Part shown: positions 1 through 10,213 of the stretch, piece after piece
Position numbering within the stretch: the first letter of the stretch is position 1
Layout of the letters: each line of letters starts with the position of its first letter
Source of the DNA: Anisus vortex
Taxonomy: Eukaryota > Mollusca > Gastropoda > Planorbidae
Assembly (NCBI GenBank): GCA_949126835.1
Contig: OX421502.1
Location: 37,835,282-37,899,281, forward strand
Reading direction: 5' to 3'
DNA: 64,000 nucleotides
Made by a program: the position numbers and the translations under genes
The notes under the pieces: generated by a model
What the model was told of the DNA's origin: nothing
Database searches by the model: none
The model's input: only the letters and a program-made list of their open reading frames with translations

Positions 1-183
1 TTCCAATCCCGAGAACACATTCTAGGGCACGGTGGCTGGCTGAGCGCCTAGTTCGTTCGGCTGGCTTACCGAAGGTCCTGGGTTTGAATACTGGTGAAGG
101 CTAGGCTAAGTATTAGTACACGTAGTATTCGTAGTATTAGTACACGTAGTATTCGTAGTATTAGTACACGTAGTATTCGGACA
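1..183 (+). repeat. tRNA-like SINE head plus 24-bp TAGTA-type repeats
   Basis: Bases 30-110 have the shape of a tRNA-derived SINE head, with a degenerate B box (ggtttgaatac). They match 34,047-34,125, where the B box is ggttcgaatac. After this come short repeats of tattagtacacgtagtattc. The same order leads into the 51-bp array in block 2, so block 1 of the duplication continues left of the window. Confidence 0.6.
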
Positions 184-2825
184 AAGTCATTGAAACTATA
201 GTGGGTAATTGTGTCAGTGTTATAATTCAATCAAGAGTCATTGAAACTATAGTGGATAATTGTGTCAGTGTTGTATTTCAATCAAGAGTCATTGAAACTA
301 TAGTGGATAATTGTGTCAGTGTTGTATTTCAATCAAGAGTCATTGAAACTATAGTGGATAATTGTGTCAGTGTTGTATTTCAATCAAGAGTCATTGAAAC
401 TATAGTGGATAATTGTGTCAGTGTTGTATTTCAATCAAGAGTCATTGAAACTATAGTGGATAATTGTGCCAGTGTTGTACTTCAATCAAGAGTCATTGAA
501 ACTATAGTGGATAATTGTGCCAGTGTTGTACTTCAATCAAGAGTCATTAAAACTATAGTGGATAATTGTGTCAGTGTTGTATTTCAATCAAGAGTCATTG
601 AAACTATAGTGGATAATTGTGTCAGTGTTGTATTTCAATCAAGAGTCATTGAAACTATAGTGGATAATTGTGTCAGTGTTGTATTTCAATCAAGAGTCAT
701 TGAAACTATAGTGGATAATTGTGCCAGTGTTGTACTTCAATCAAGAGTCATTGAAACTATAGTGGATAATTGTGCCAGTGTTGTACTTCAATCAAGAGTC
801 ATTGAAACTATAGTGGATAATTGTGTCAGTGTTGTATTTCAATCAAGAGTCATTGAAACTATAGTGGATAATTGTGTCAGTGTTGTATTTCAATCAAGAG
901 TCATTGAAACTATAGTGGATAATTGTGTCAGTGTTGTATTTCAATCAAGAGTCATTGAAACTATAGTGGATAATTGTGCCAGTGTTGTACTTCAATCAAG
1001 AGTCATTGAAACTATACTGGATAATTGTGTCAGTGTTGTATTTCAATCAAGAGTCATTGAAACTATAGTGGATGATTGTGTCAGTGTTGTATTTCAATCA
1101 AGAGTCATTGAAACTATACTGGATAATTGTGTCAGTGTTGAATTTCAATCAAGAGTCATTGAAACTATACTGGATAATTGTGTCAGTGTTGAATTTCAAT
1201 CAAGAGTCATTGAAACTATAGTGAATAATTGTGCCAGTGTTGTATTTCAATCAAGAGTCATTGAAACTATAGTGGATGATTGTGTCAGTGTTATATGTCA
1301 ATTAAGAGTCATTGAATCTATAGTGGATAATTGTGTCAGTGTAGTATTTCAATCAAGAGTCATTGAAACTATAGTGGATAATTGGGTCAGTGTTGTATTT
1401 CAATCAAGAGTCATTGAAACTATAGTGGATAATTGGGTCAGTATTGTATTTCCATCAAAAGTCATTGAAACTATAGTGTATAATTGAGTCAGTGTTATAT
1501 TTCAATCAAGAGTCATTGAAACTATAGTGGATAATTGTGTCAGTGTTATATTTCAATCAAGAGTCATTGAAACCATAGTGGATAATTGGGTCAGTGTTGT
1601 ATTTCAATCAAGAGTCATTGAAACTATAGTGGATAATTGTGTCAGTGTTGTATTTCAATCAAGAGTCATTGAAACTATGGTGGATAATTGTGTCAGTGTA
1701 GTATTTCAATCAAGAGTCATTGAAACTATAGTGGATAATTGTGCCAGTGTTGTATTTCAATCAAGAGTCATTGAAACTATAGTGGATGATTGTGTCAGTG
1801 TTGTATTTCAATCAAGAGTCATTGAAACTCTAGTGGATAATTGTGTCAGTGTAGTATTTCAATCAAGAGTCATTGAAACTATAGTGGATAATTGTGTCTG
1901 TGTTGTATTTCAATCATGATTCATTGACACTATAGTGGATATATGTGTCAGTGTTGTATTTCAATCAAGAGTCATTGAAATTATAGTGGATAATTTTGCC
2001 AGTGTTGTATTTCAATCAAGAGTCATTGAAACTATAGTGGATGATTGTGTCAGTGTTATATGTCAATCAAGAGTCATTGAAACTATAGTGGATAATTGTG
2101 TCAGTGTAGTATTTCAATCAAGAGTCATTGAAACTATAGTGGATAATTGGGTCAGTGTTGTATTTCAATCAAGAGTCATTGAAACTATAGTGGATAATTG
2201 GGTCAGTATTGTATTTCAATCAAAAGTCATTGAAACTATAGTGGATAATTGTGTCAGTGTTGTATTTCAATCAAGAGTCATTGAAACTATAGTGGATAAT
2301 TGTGCCAGTGTTGTACTTCAATCAAGAGTCATTGAAACTATAGTGGATAATTGTGCCAGTGTTGTACTTCAATCAAGAGTCATTGAAATTATAGTGGATA
2401 ATTGTGTCAGTGTTGTATTTCAATCAAGAGTCATTGAAACTATAGTGGATAATTGTGTCAGTGTTGTATTTCAATCAAGAGTCATTGAAACTATAGTGGA
2501 TAAATGTGTCAGTGTTATATTTCAATCAAGAGTCATTGAAACTATAGTGGATAATTGTGCCAGTGTTGTACTTCAATCAAGAGTCATTAAAACTATACTG
2601 GATAATTGTGTCAGTGTTGTATTTCAATCAAGAGTCATTGAAACTATAGTGGATGATTGTGTCAGTGTTGTACTTCAATCAAGAGTCATTGAAACTATAG
2701 TGGATAATTTTGCCAGTGTTGAATTTCAATCAAGAGTCATTGAAACTATACTGGATAATTGTGTCAGTGTTGAATTTCAATCAAGAGTCATTGAAACTAT
2801 AGTGTATAATTGTGCCAGTGTTGTA
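184..2825. repeat. 51-bp tandem repeat array, about 52 units (block 1)
   Basis: The unit begins attgaaactatagtggataa and ends caatcaagagtc; period 51 bp. Variants include tgtgccagt for tgtgtcagt and tacttcaatc for tatttcaatc, and neighbouring units share variants, which indicates local amplification. Because 51 is a multiple of 3, the array stays open for long stretches and would read as a 17-residue repeated peptide. There is no start context, signal peptide or conserved end, and the paralogous array lies inside a kinase intron, so I treat it as non-coding. Confidence 0.95.
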
Positions 2826-2996
2826 TCCACTATCCAATTATCCACTATAGTTTCAATGACTCTTGATTGACACAATCATCCACTATAGTTTCAATGACTC
2901 TTGATTGAAATACAACACTGGCACAATTATCCACTATAGTTTCAATGACTCTTGATTGAAATACTACACTGACACAATTATCCACTATAGTTTCAA
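2826..2996. repeat. Inverted units of the 51-bp array
   Basis: The right end of the block 1 array holds about three units in reverse complement (ccactatagtttcaatgact), so the array ends in a palindromic junction. Immediately after it the sequence becomes homologous to 36,437 onward of block 2, just downstream of kinase exon 3. The inversion therefore sits exactly where block 1 has lost that exon and its flank. Confidence 0.9.
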
Positions 2997-4041
2997 CTCT
3001 CTAGCCTATCAGAGAAGGACTATTATGAGAATTTAGTGAGATTTGATATGAGAGTGAAACAGACCACCACTGTTATCTCTATTAATACTAGTCTTTAGAA
3101 AGCCTTGTGTTTGAAGTATTTTGCTCTCTTTTTTTTCAAAACAGTGGTATATTATTGCAATTATAGTACTACGAAAAAACGATTCTATTCCAATGAAAAT
3201 AACAAAATGCTCTAAGTCCAAATAGATAGGCATATTTGTTTTTTAATTTTAAATTATTTAAAGTTTTAGATTCCGTTTTGGTGAAATTTGATAAAAATTA
3301 ATTTATCTAACTAAAAATATATTTGGTTCATGTCCTTTGTAATAAATGACTTTGGGGGGAGTTAAGTTTAAATTTGCATTTTCTCAAAATGCGAAAAGAG
3401 TGATTAAACTTAAGACGTGCTTCCAGTGTGGCCGTCATCTGCTTATCGATATCCGGTTCTGGTTAGTAAATTATTTCAAAAATATTTAATGTTCATATTC
3501 CCACGTAATCATCCTTCAAAATTGTTTTTGTAGATCGATGAAGATTATCCTTTAAAAAACGTAAAAAGAGTTCTCTAGGAGCGGAGCCGCAGGTGGCTGA
3601 AAAGGTGACCGATCCGAAACAGGAAGTGTCTGTCTCACCCCCCCCCCCCCCCCCCCCCCCAGGATGAGCAAGAGAGTGGTGAGGGCGGAGGGTGGTACTA
3701 CTGACTCTGATTTTTCTCAGGTGTCGCTTTTAATTCTATAAATCAAATAATCATAGCATGAAACCGTTACAAATTCTGTAGCCGCGTTCACCAGTTTCCG
3801 TGGCGCGGCATAAAATGGGATTGTGTGGCCTGCTAATTGCTTAGTCCCCTTTTTTAAAACTAATTTCCGGAACCCAACCTTTCTGGGAAAATGAAGAAAG
3901 GAAAAAGGCTTCTGTAGCCAGATCGGATCCCGAGACATACGGAATGGGAATATTTTGAGCGCTGCAAGCCAGACCTCACAGGCCTCACTTCTTTTTTTTT
4001 AAATCGTTGTTTTGTTAACTGTTGTATTTAATCCCTGACAG
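2997..4041 (+). other. Intron sequence upstream of the first visible kinase exon, block 1
   Basis: This aligns with 36,437-38,419 of block 2 (intron 3), apart from the 935-bp TTAA element present only in block 2. It has a homopolymer C run near 3,638-3,660, where block 2 has a G run near 37,978. I see no coding exon here. It ends in the acceptor ccctgacag. Confidence 0.7.
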
Positions 4042-4179
4042 GGCGAGGGTCGGCTGAGTCCTTGCATGAAGTTGACTGAGGACGAAGCTAGCAAAGTAAT
4101 GTACGACCTCGCCAGTGCACTAGAGTATATTCACGCAAAACGGATCGTGCACCGTGACGTGAAGCCCGAGCATATGCTG
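4042..4179 (+). CDS. Kinase block 1 exon: catalytic loop
   Basis: 138 nt, phase 0 to 0, acceptor ccctgacag, donor gtcagt. It encodes the alpha-D/alpha-E region and [12 protein letters not shown]. The His replaces the Mg-binding Asn found in the block 2 exon (HRDVKPEN). Otherwise it is nearly identical to 38,420-38,557. Confidence 0.88.
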
Positions 4180-4514
4180 GTCAGTGCAGTGCTGTACAAA
4201 CACCTGTTGTTCCAATAGCTATGATACATTTTTTTGTTTTTGTTTCGTATCTCGCCGCGTGTGTAGAACCACTGATCTATATAAAAAAAATTAATGCATA
4301 GTGCCTCCATTAAAAATGTGAATGTGCAAATTAAGGTTTAAGTTGACCACCTTATTGTCACTATTCACTTATTCACCTATAATTAGAACATATCTCTGGG
4401 ATAAAAAAAAAAGTCTAAATCACTTGAAAAGTATTTACAGGTCAGTGTTTAGAGAAATCAAATTTGTATAGACCAGTGAAAGCTATTGAATTGTTTGCAT
4501 CAAGCATATAGTTA

Positions 4515-4975
4515 CAGCCCCCCCCCCCTTCCAATACATTCTGTTTTATATAGATCAGTGGCGTAGAACGCATTCACGAGATGCCCCTTCGCCTCCCACC
4601 TCCCACTCCCCCCCCCCCCCAATACATTCTGTTTTATATAGATCAGTGGCGTAGAACGCATTCACGAGATGCCCCTTCGCCGCCCACCGCCCCCCCCCCC
4701 CAATACATTCTGTTTTATATAGATCAGTGGCGTAGAACGCATTCACGAGATGCCCCTTCGCCGCCCACCGCCCCCCCCCCCAATACATTCTGTTTTATAT
4801 AGATCAGTGGCGTAGAACGCATTCACGAGATGCCCCTTCGCCGCCCACCTCCCCCTCCCCCCAATACATTCTGTTTTATATAGATCAGTGGCGTATAACG
4901 CAGTAACAAGATGCCCATTCGCCGCCCACCTCCCATTCTCCCCCCCCCCCCCCCAACCTTTTACTCCTCGTTCCA
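4515..4975 (+). repeat. About 81-bp tandem repeat next to a 3' splice site
   Basis: Four to five units of poly-C followed by aatacattctgttttatata, gatcagtggcgtagaacgca and atgccccttcgcc run up to the acceptor at 4,976. Block 2 has a single unit at about 39,478-39,545. Expansion in block 1 has multiplied the pyrimidine-rich tract in front of the DFG exon. Confidence 0.9.
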
Positions 4976-4976
4976 G

Positions 4977-5110
4977 ATTGGAGAAAATGATGACGGAACC
5001 AAATCTGTGAAGCTGGGCTACTTCGCGTTTGCAACTGAAGTGACTGGACCACTGTACTGTTGGTGCGGAACCCAAACTTACACTGCACCGGAAGTTATCG
5101 CAAAGTCTGG
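4977..5110 (+). CDS. Kinase block 1 exon: degenerate DFG and activation segment
   Basis: 134 nt, phase 0 to 2, acceptor ctcgttccag, donor gtacgt. It encodes [18 protein letters not shown] followed by a TAPE segment. DCLK kinases have LGDFG here, so the DFG Asp is Tyr and the Gly is Ala. The APE motif is kept. Confidence 0.88.
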
Positions 5111-5289
5111 GTACGTGTGGAGGTCAATAGCAAACTCACCTGCAAATTCAAGGACATTTTTTTTTCTGTTGATTTTAGGTTTTTATATTATTTAGCACTC
5201 GACCAAAGTGTTTCCTCATTTATTTGTTGTAGTTAATGCTGCCAAATGCCAATTTGTAATGTTCACTGATTGAGTCAAATCTTTCACAG

Positions 5290-5367
5290 ATACGGCGTCA
5301 AGGTTGACGTTTGGGCCGCTGGGGTGTCAGCCTACGAACTCTTAAGTGGGCTACGTCCCTTTTCAAG
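5290..5367 (+). CDS. Kinase block 1 exon: alpha-F (DVWAAG)
   Basis: 78 nt, phase 2 to 2, acceptor tttcacag, donor gtgcgt. It encodes YGVKVDVWAAGVSAYELLSG, the DxWxxG motif of subdomain IX. It matches 39,893-39,970. Confidence 0.88.
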
Positions 5368-5705
5368 GTGCGTACACACACATATACACACACATACACC
5401 CACACATACACACAACTACACACACATAAACACACACACACACACAACTACACACACATGCACTTTTCATTTTTTGTTTTTTATTTCCTTACTCTGGCTG
5501 TGATTTTTAAATGATACATTCACATTGTCTCCATTATATTGAAAGAAAGCTGGAAAAAATTTTTGAGGAAGGTCTTTTGTGGATGACTCCTCCATTCTCT
5601 CTAGTTTTTTTTTTATCTCTCGCCGTCTCTCCTTCTCTCTCTCTCTCTTTCTCTCTCCTTCTTTCTCTCTCGCTTTCGCTCTCTCTCTCTCTCTCTCGCT
5701 TCCTG
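5368..5705. repeat. CA and CT microsatellites in the kinase intron
   Basis: An (AC)n tract runs from about 5,375 to 5,458 and a (CT)n tract from about 5,625 to 5,700. Both have shorter counterparts at 39,980-40,035 and 40,200-40,262. Open frames across them are artefacts. Confidence 0.9.
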
Positions 5706-5874
5706 TGTATTCAAATGTACTTAAATTTCTGACGCAATAGAAACTGACAGTAACCAATATGATTGACTTTATTTATTCAAACAGTAGAACTCGGGCAATA
5801 TTTTGTTTATTTTACTTTATCGATCTAGACACTCTTAACATCTTGGAATATTCACACATTCACACTATTTACAC

Positions 5875-6926
5875 CATAGGTTCTCAACGGGGGCGACATC
5901 GCCCCCCGGGGGGCGGTGAGAAGCTCTAGAGGGGCGATGACATTCCCGGGGGCGATTGGGGGGCGGTGAAGGGCTAGTGGGCGGTACAAACGTACCTGAT
6001 ATATTTGAACACCTCAGCTTTTTGAATCGATTAGTTTTTGGATGAAATGTGATGTAAACGCAGTTGCTGCTAAATATCTGATATTCACATCGATATCCCC
6101 CAACAATATGCCTACATATTATTATATTAATAAGAAATAGGAATCGCAATGACTAGTCGATGAAGTAGGGTCAGTATTTGGCAAATATGGTGTGCGGCCG
6201 GTTGGTCCTGTGGTTTGTTCACCGGATTGTCAACCCTGCTGACCGATCACTGTCGCTCTAACATCTGCTAATAATAATAATATTATAATATGTTTTACCG
6301 AGATGTCCTTAATGATTTTGAAACCCTGGGAATTACAAAATTACAGCATCACTAAAATTAAACGGTATAGATAATTTGTAATCATACAAACTGGGTAGTT
6401 ATTGTAATGCTTGAAAATATATATTAAAATTTCTTTAGTCATATAATATTTATATATTTTTCAAATATTTTTTACAGTTTGATCATTTCAAAGTTATAAA
6501 TTGTAAGCCATTTATTTTGTATAAAAGAATAATAGAAATATTTGCTCAAATAAAACGGGCTAAGGCTTTTGCAACCAATATTGAAACAAAAAAAGACAAA
6601 TCGCTAGCAATCAGTGCCAGCAACACACCAGCAACACACCAGCTAAACGATTCACATTAATATTGATTTATTTAAACTTTAAACCTTTTGATTAGGCAAT
6701 TTTTTGATCTATTAATACTTACAATATGTTTCCTTTTCATTTTTTTTAAAGATAATTAAGCGCACAAAAAGTCTAGTCCGCCTAAACAAATTGCGGAAAC
6801 TATAGTACAGACGGGCGGAAATGGGTGGGGGGGGGGGTGGGCGCTAAAAAAAATGGAGGGGGGGGGCGGTGAGCGGAAAAAAAATATAAAAGGGGGCGGT
6901 GAGCCGAAAAAGGTTGAGAACCTATG
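5875..6926. mobile_element. hAT-type non-autonomous element, 1,052 bp, with empty site in block 2
   Basis: A perfect 14-bp terminal inverted repeat (cataggttctcaac / gttgagaacctatg) is flanked by the 8-bp target duplication atttacac at 5,867-5,874 and 6,927-6,934. Block 2 has a single atttacac at the same place (about 40,496), which is the empty site. An 8-bp duplication with ends of this type is the hAT pattern. The ends are rich in G runs. The interior contains a short tRNA-like SINE piece (about 6,190-6,260) and no transposase. The insertion postdates the block duplication. Confidence 0.9.
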
Positions 6927-7034
6927 ATTTACACCATTGTGAAGAAGGATGAACAAACTTGTGCTTGTTTGTTGTTGGTTTGTTTTGGCTACTTTAGTCA
7001 CCTCCCCTTGTCTTTTTTTAATCTTCCAATGTAG

Positions 7035-7131
7035 TCCAACAAGAAACCAAAAAGAGCTGTTCGACCTGATTAAAGGCGGCAAGTTCAAATTGGCAAGTCC
7101 CCTTTGGGACGATGTCACTGTGTCTGCAAAG
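7035..7131 (+). CDS. Kinase block 1 exon: alpha-G/H
   Basis: 97 nt, phase 2 to 0, acceptor ccaatgtag, donor gtaatc. It encodes NQKELFDLIKGGKFKLASP and WDDVTVSAK, typical of the CaMK/DCLK C-lobe (DSPYWDDVSDSAK-like). Confidence 0.88.
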
Positions 7132-7184
7132 GTAATCCCCCTGCTACTCGTCTTGGGTATGTGTGTGTGTGTGTACAATCGATG

Positions 7185-7375
7185 AGCATACAGCGAGTGG
7201 CATTCGGGCATAGAATGGGTTGCCTGAACAAATCCAGGAAAACCAGTAAATTAACATCATTTAAAACATTAATCAAAAGGCAAGACTAGACTCGGACCAC
7301 GGATGAGCGTAGGACTAAATAATCTTCTTTATAGAAGGAGCGTCTGTAATGTATAAGATAAGGTGCGTGCAATGC
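7185..7375 (+). mobile_element. LINE 3' end fragment
   Basis: It encodes a broken copy of the usual C-terminus of a non-LTR reverse transcriptase (SGIRA, NGLPEQ, KTSKLTSFKTLIKRQD), followed by a short 3' UTR. Related copies occur at 20,556-20,705 (+) and 50,030-50,205 (-). It is absent from the block 2 intron, so it inserted after duplication or was lost there. Confidence 0.7.
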
Positions 7376-8036
7376 GGAAACACGGGGGAGGTTGGGGGTT
7401 TGGTGGGGTGGAAGCAATCAAACAGAGGCTTCTGCACTGGCAAATTCTAAGAAACAAATTTTATTGACCTAGTTTTGAATTCCCATCGTCTGGACAAATA
7501 AACTTTTCCTGGAATAGAAACATTGCTAGGCCTTATTATTATCAAGCATTAAGTTTAAAAATATAAAAAGCATTGACCCAGAAGATTTAATCAAAACAAA
7601 TGACGCAAAATGTTCAAAAATATTTACATGGAAAGCCAACGTAAACACAGTTTAGACCAACATCAAATGGCCATAATAGGATAGAGTAAAAAAAAAACAT
7701 TAAAATTTTATCGAAAATTATTTTTTAAGTTTAAATAATTCATGTGCAACAAATATGTATTTGTCTACGGAGATATTAATTTACTATCCTTACCACATCC
7801 CGCCTGTGCGTATGTAAGGCCTAGATCTATACTTATATACACATTTAAAGGCTATAGCAATTTCAAGTGTGTATGTTCATTATGTGTGTGTACCTTCATT
7901 ATATAATATATCTATGTGTGTATGTTCATAAAGTTTGTGTGCCTACTTATATAAGATATCTATGTTAGTATTATTATTGCACGTGTGCTTTTAAGTGGGA
8001 TCATGCTAACAATTTAATTTTTTTTTTATTCCACAG
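7376..8036 (+). other. Kinase intron sequence, no gene seen
   Basis: AT-rich intron. The right part (7,860-7,975) has about two imperfect units of the 48-bp gtatgttcattaagtgtgtg repeat that is expanded in block 2. It ends in the acceptor tattccacag. Confidence 0.6.
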
Positions 8037-8117
8037 AGTTTAATTCTAAGCATGTTACAAGTCGATCCAGATAACAGGCTGTCGGCTTCCCAAGTTTTGC
8101 AGCACCCCTGGGTGTCG
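8037..8117 (+). CDS. Kinase block 1 exon: alpha-I (HPWVS)
   Basis: 81 nt, phase 0 to 0, donor gtaagt. It encodes LILSMLQVDPDNRLSASQ and VLQHPWVS, the conserved end of the kinase domain (subdomain XI, Arg present). Confidence 0.88.
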
Positions 8118-8719
8118 GTAAGTTGCTCAAGACATCGCCAAAAGGTTTCACTCACTCATTAGCAATGACACCACTGACTGATGAATCGATGATGGCTGGA
8201 AAATACAAACTACCGGTATCTCATTGACAAACAATAAAAACCGTCAAACAAATAAAAAGGGCAACTTTCCATTGTCTTTAATTAACGCGTGACAACAGAA
8301 TAGGACAATGACAATCATTATATGTTTTTTTGCTTTTTCTGTGAAAACTTCACAATAATTGTAGACTTGTTGTCTAAGCTTCTTCTATCCATTCAATTTT
8401 ATTTTGTATATTGTAACTATCTAAACGTCTAAAACCTGTGTTTTCGACCCTAGATATAATGACCACGTCTAAAACTATGGTTTTCGTGAGCATCGATCCT
8501 TTGACCGTTGTAGTCGTTAAGGGGGGGGGGCACCTCATCTTTCTCCATTTTTGGCCTATCTTTGGTTTTGGCCAGATAATAATTTATGAACCGTGGGATT
8601 GAAGGGGGTTTCATAACTAGTGTTATATTTAGATTCTTTGCACGCATTACTTTGAACGTTTATACGGGAATTTTTAAAAGGTCAATATAATGCTGTACAC
8701 AGTAAGCTTATACGATTTA

Positions 8720-9010
8720 ATATTATCTGGATACTGAATACCAGGGGACTTGAGGGTGTCCCCTCGGTCTATCTAGCTGGGATGGGTACCTAACATTAGT
8801 TGGGGTAAAGTAAAGGCGGCTGGGCATTGTTGGCCTTACAATCCCCTAGTATGCCGTGTCCACAGAAACTGGTGAACGCTGCTTCAACGGCCCTGTAGAT
8901 AAATTTCGGTCCGACTTGATACTTGACTTTTACAACTAATAAAATGCGGCCCTCTAGTTACTTTAAAAGTCCTCACTTGGCCCGTTTTAGTATTTTGAGT
9001 TTCAGACCTC
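8720..9010. mobile_element. SINE body fragment and hAT end fragment
   Basis: 8,735-8,900 carries the SINE body (ggggacttgagggtgtcccc, gatgggtacctaacattagt, ctggtgaacgctgcttcaac). 8,920-9,010 matches the right end of the larger hAT-like element at 41,474-42,122 in block 2, so this intron copy has lost its left part. Confidence 0.6.
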
Positions 9011-9053
9011 CCTGTGGTATACAGTAATAGAAATTGTGAGCTATTCATTTCTA

Positions 9054-9242
9054 CAGAGGTCGGCAACCTGCGGTTTGCGTGCCAAGGTGGCACGCATAGT
9101 AATTTGCAATGGCGCGCGGAAGACCACCAAAAGGGAAATTCAAGACTCTTCTACAATAAATTGAGTGCCATAGCAGGTCTAGCTGTTGGCACGCTGAATA
9201 AGTTGGTACACTATTTTAAAAAAAAAGGTTGACCGTCCCCTG
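9054..9242. mobile_element. hAT MITE of the GTCGGCAACCT family
   Basis: About 190 bp, with ends cagaggtcggcaacct and aggttgaccgtcccctg. The interior has gtgccaaggtggcacgc and ttggcacgctgaat. The same insertion is present in block 2 at 42,166-42,356, so it predates the duplication. Confidence 0.8.
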
Positions 9243-9419
9243 CATTACTTTTTAAAATAAAATTGGACATTGCAACATTCATGTTGTTTATTTCCATAAT
9301 GTGTTGAAGAGGTGGAACACGTGCATTGACCTGACCAAGTTCTTTAAATAGATTAGTTACGTATAGATGTATATCAATGCTAGCAAGACACGACTAACAA
9401 ACTTTGTTGTTAATTTCAG

Positions 9420-9476
9420 CGGCAGAAGCCAAAAGCTATAGGAGATGCTTCCGGGCCGTTTGGAGAAAAAGAATGA
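9420..9476 (+). CDS. Kinase block 1 last exon with stop
   Basis: Acceptor gttaatttcag. It encodes RQKPKAIGDASGPFGEKE and then TGA. Block 2 has a 16-nt deletion in this exon that shifts the frame and gives a different tail, so this copy may preserve the older C-terminus. Confidence 0.8.
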   Translation, partial: RQKPKAIGDASGPFGEKE

Positions 9477-9612
9477 CCAAGATCTGGAAATAATGTAACA
9501 TGCTCTGAGTTATTTCCGAATGGACTAGAAACTTTAAAATTTAGGGCACCAGAATTGTGTTCATCTTACAGAGGCTTAGATTAAAATATTGTATTAGTAT
9601 TTAGTAGCTTTC

Positions 9613-9618
9613 AATAAA
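9613..9618 (+). promoter_or_regulatory. Polyadenylation signal, kinase block 1
   Basis: AATAAA lies 137 bp after the stop codon. The same signal occurs in block 2 at 42,710-42,715. Confidence 0.65.
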
Positions 9619-9639
9619 TGAAACAACGATTTTTTTATT

Positions 9640-10213
9640 TATCTACTCGTTGAAAATAGGAGGCACTTGATGCAATGTCATGGTCTTAGGTTATGCAAAA
9701 CATTCACTTAGAAACTAAAACCTTTGAAACAGATCAACTTGCTAAGCTGCAAGTCTTGAGAATTGCCAGACATCAGAAATATTTTGGATTAATTCCTGCA
9801 TCTTGAACTGATCTGAATTTCGGTTTCCTAGAAGATATTGTTCCACATTGTCTGTGGTATATAAATATTGGATAAATTAAACCACCTACAAAAATTTCTT
9901 TTTATGTTGTGTGTGTTATTTGTGTGAAATATTTAATAATTATAAATTGTTTAATTAAAATGTATTGTTCAAACAGTGTTCATATTAGAAAACCAAATTT
10001 GTATTACATTTTATATTGACTATTTCTACAAAATAATGCTTATATATAATGACAGAAAACAAATTATTGTTATTAGGCCCCTTTATATGTTGTAACTTTA
10101 TTCCATCAAAACATTGTCTATGACATGATAATAGTAATATATAAAGTTGGAAAAATAATAAACTTACAGAAAAGAACATATCAAATAACAAAACAACAAT
10201 CTTTAACATAAAC
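9640..10213. other. Intergenic region between convergent genes
   Basis: Unique AT-rich sequence that aligns with 42,720-43,380 in block 2. It separates the + strand kinase from the - strand secreted-protein genes. No further exon seen. Confidence 0.6.

Larger units (their letters stand above)
4042..9476 (+). pseudogene. DCLK/CaMK-type kinase-like gene, block 1 copy, lacking the alpha-C exon
   Basis: Six exons on the + strand encode the kinase domain from the start of the C-lobe to the stop: 4,042-4,179; 4,977-5,110; 5,290-5,367; 7,035-7,131; 8,037-8,117; 9,420-9,476. All introns are GT-AG, and phases match the block 2 gene exactly. The best family match is the doublecortin-like kinase group (for example YGVKVDVWAAGVSAY and the QVLQHPWVS end). 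The catalytic loop reads HRDVKPEH, so the conserved Asn is His. The DFG motif reads YFA. Exon 3 of block 2 (beta3-alphaC to hinge) is absent from its expected place, between the 51-bp array and 2,997. Exons 1-2 would lie left of the window. Exon 3 is phase 0-0 (120 nt), so its loss need not break the frame. Every remaining exon is open and correctly bordered, so the gene could still be expressed, but as a catalytically dead or incomplete protein. A transcribed pseudogene is the main alternative. Confidence 0.75.

Noticed and set aside
184..2825. CRISPR array
   Set aside because: Units are contiguous, with no unique spacers, and the sequence is eukaryotic.
201..2870. Long frames encoding a 17-residue repeated peptide
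   Set aside because: The 51-bp period is a multiple of three, so any stop-free unit gives a long frame. The paralogous array is inside a kinase intron and part of this one is inverted.
6756..7211. 151-codon - strand frame
   Set aside because: It spans the right end of the hAT element and a real + strand kinase exon; the residues come from G/C runs.
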